DNA of 64,000 bases. Origin: Saccharothrix longispora. Its GTDB lineage: Bacteria; Actinomycetota; Actinomycetes; Mycobacteriales; Pseudonocardiaceae. The notes under the pieces were generated by a model. The model searched no databases. It was not told the DNA's origin and saw only the letters and a program-made list of their open reading frames with translations. Where the stretch lies: assembly GCF_030852425.1 (NCBI RefSeq), contig NZ_NSDM01000008.1:1-64000 (forward strand). Reading direction: 5' to 3'. Both the position numbers and the translations under genes were made by a program. How positions within the stretch are numbered: the first letter of the stretch is position 1; each line of letters starts with the position of its first letter. Shown one piece after another: positions 62,899-64,000 of the stretch.

Positions 62899-64000
62899 TC
62901 TCCCTGCACCTGTTGTCCCAACCGCGAACGGCTGCGGCCGTAGGCGAAGTACACCACCAACCCCACCGCCGACCACACGCCGAACGCCGCCCACGTCGCG
63001 GGCGCCAACCCGGCCACCAGCAGCGCGCACATGCCCAGCCCCAGCAGCGGCACCACCGGCACCCACGGCGTGCGGAACCCGCGCGGCAGGTCCGGCCGGG
63101 TCCGCCGCAGCACCACCACGCCGATGTTGACCAGGCCGAACGCCACCAGCGTGCCGATGCTCGTCGCCTCCGCCAGCTGCCCCAGCGGCACCAGCGCGGC
63201 GAGCACCGCCACCGCCCCGCCCACGATCAGCGTGTTCGCCGCGGGCACGCGCCGCGCGCCGATCCGGGCGAACACCCGGGGCACCAGGCCGTCGCGCGCC
63301 ATCGCGACCAGCACCCGGGTCTGTCCGTACAGGACGGTCAGCACCACCGAGGCGATCGCGACCACCGCGCCGGCCGCCAGCACCACGGCCGGCCAGCCGT
63401 CGCCCGTGACCTGCCGCAGCACGGTGGCCAGCGAGGCGTCGGACCCGCTCAGCGCGTCCACGCCGACCGCGCCCACCGCCGTCAGCGCCACCAGCACGTA
63501 GGCGACCGTGACCACGGCCAGCGAGACGACGATGGCGCGCGGCAGGTCGCGCTGCGGGTTCCGCGCCTCCTCGCCCGCCGTCGAGGCCGCGTCGAACCCG
63601 ATGAACGAGAAGAACACCAGCGAGGCCGCGCCCGTGACGCCCGCGACCCCGGCGGGCGCGAACGGCGCCAGGTTGCCGGTGCTGAACCCGAACGCGGCGA
63701 CCACCACGAAGAACGCGAGGACGGCGACCTTCAGCACGGTCGTCACCACGGTCACCACGCCGCTCTCCCGCACGCCGCCGAGGAGCACCGCCGTGGCCAG
63801 CAGCACCACCGCGGCGGCCGGCAGGTCGACCACGCCGCCGCTGAGCGCCTCGGGCACCCGCGACCCGACCGTCGCGCCGAGGAACTCGTCGAGGTAACCG
63901 CTCCAGCCCACCGCGACGGCCGCGACCGACACGCCGTACTCCAGCAGCAGGCACCAGCCGCACACCCATGCGACCAGCTCGCCCAGCGTGGCGTAGGTGT
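62895..64000 (-). CDS. Amino-acid permease (APC/CAT type), 5' end outside window
   Basis: At least 368 residues of a polytopic transporter, open through the right edge. YATLGELVAWVCGWCLLLEYGVSVAAVAVGWSGY matches the CAT cationic amino-acid transporter subgroup, and FFSFIGFDAASTAGEEARNPQRDLPRAI is the APC signature. About ten helices are visible. The common D or E in the GW(D)LLLEY motif is Cys here. It overlaps the Nudix gene, so they share a transcript. Confidence 0.9.
   Translation of the reverse strand, partial: TYATLGELVAWVCGWCLLLEYGVSVAAVAVGWSGYLDEFLGATVGSRVPEALSGGVVDLPAAAVVLLATAVLLGGVRESGVVTVVTTVLKVAVLAFFVVVAAFGFSTGNLAPFAPAGVAGVTGAASLVFFSFIGFDAASTAGEEARNPQRDLPRAIVVSLAVVTVAYVLVALTAVGAVGVDALSGSDASLATVLRQVTGDGWPAVVLAAGAVVAIASVVLTVLYGQTRVLVAMARDGLVPRVFARIGARRVPAANTLIVGGAVAVLAALVPLGQLAEATSIGTLVAFGLVNIGVVVLRRTRPDLPRGFRTPWVPVVPLLGLGMCALLVAGLAPATWAAFGVWSAVGLVVYFAYGRSRSRLGQQVQGE

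Overview
The window is a high-GC actinobacterial chromosome segment. Almost all genes are GC-rich, many start with GTG, and genes repeatedly overlap by 1 to 4 bases (ATGA, GTGA, TGATG). The core genes (actinobacterial rho with an Arg-rich insert, Asp-type murA, DUF2550 beside atpC, WecA next to the ATP synthase cluster, MeaA-type mutase) suggest a Pseudonocardiales-like filamentous actinomycete (Saccharothrix/Actinosynnema/Lentzea type). The genus is inference.

Region 1 (1 to about 12,590) is an integrative and conjugative element of the actinomycete AICE type, sitting in the 3' end of a tRNA-Arg(CCG) gene. From the right it carries a tyrosine integrase, an excisionase, an AAA ATPase and a prim-pol replication protein, an FtsK/TraB-like DNA translocase, a DUF2637/Spd-like membrane protein, several small proteins including a stand-alone RapZ C-terminal domain, and a GntR-type regulator with a HAD phosphatase. 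Three copies of a 10-bp operator lie between the regulator and the rightward operon. Two noncoding islands (a nested inverted-repeat block at 8343-8518 and a cluster of seven CTGTCCCRCC motifs at 10720-10838) are the best candidates for replication, transfer or excision sites. The leftmost 2 kb is visibly AT-richer, holds unrecognised genes and looks like recently acquired cargo. The left attachment site is not in the window.

Region 2 (12.7-22 kb) is accessory chromosome: an alpha/beta hydrolase, a cation diffusion facilitator behind a promoter with a palindrome, a very large secreted GH92 mannosidase, a divergent ROK regulator broken by a one-base frameshift, and a DUF305/DUF3105 membrane pair.

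Region 3 (22-36.4 kb) is core metabolism and information processing: argS-lysA-hom-thrC-thrB (aspartate-family amino acids), rho, rpmE, prfA, then a BAAT-type hydrolase and dihydrolipoamide dehydrogenase placed between prfA and prmC.

Region 4 (36.4-43.1 kb) holds two paralogous membrane-anchored vWA-like proteins, the second interrupted by an in-frame TGA, then a terC gene behind a yybP-ykoY-type (Mn2+) riboswitch candidate, a small secreted DUF6355-like protein and two lineage-type membrane proteins.

Region 5 (43.2-54.2 kb) runs from the tRNA threonylcarbamoylation gene and wecA into atpI-like, atpB, E, F, H, A, G, D. An opposite-strand iclR gene and a strong terminator separate atpD from atpC, which is followed by the DUF2550 gene.

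Region 6 (54.2-64 kb) has a cob(I)alamin adenosyltransferase, murA, a B12-dependent MeaA-type mutase (whose cofactor the adenosyltransferase could supply), an isochorismatase-fold hydrolase divergent from an AraC/GlxA-type regulator, an enoyl-CoA hydratase, a PadR-led operon of small membrane proteins, and a Nudix hydrolase with an amino-acid permease running off the right edge.
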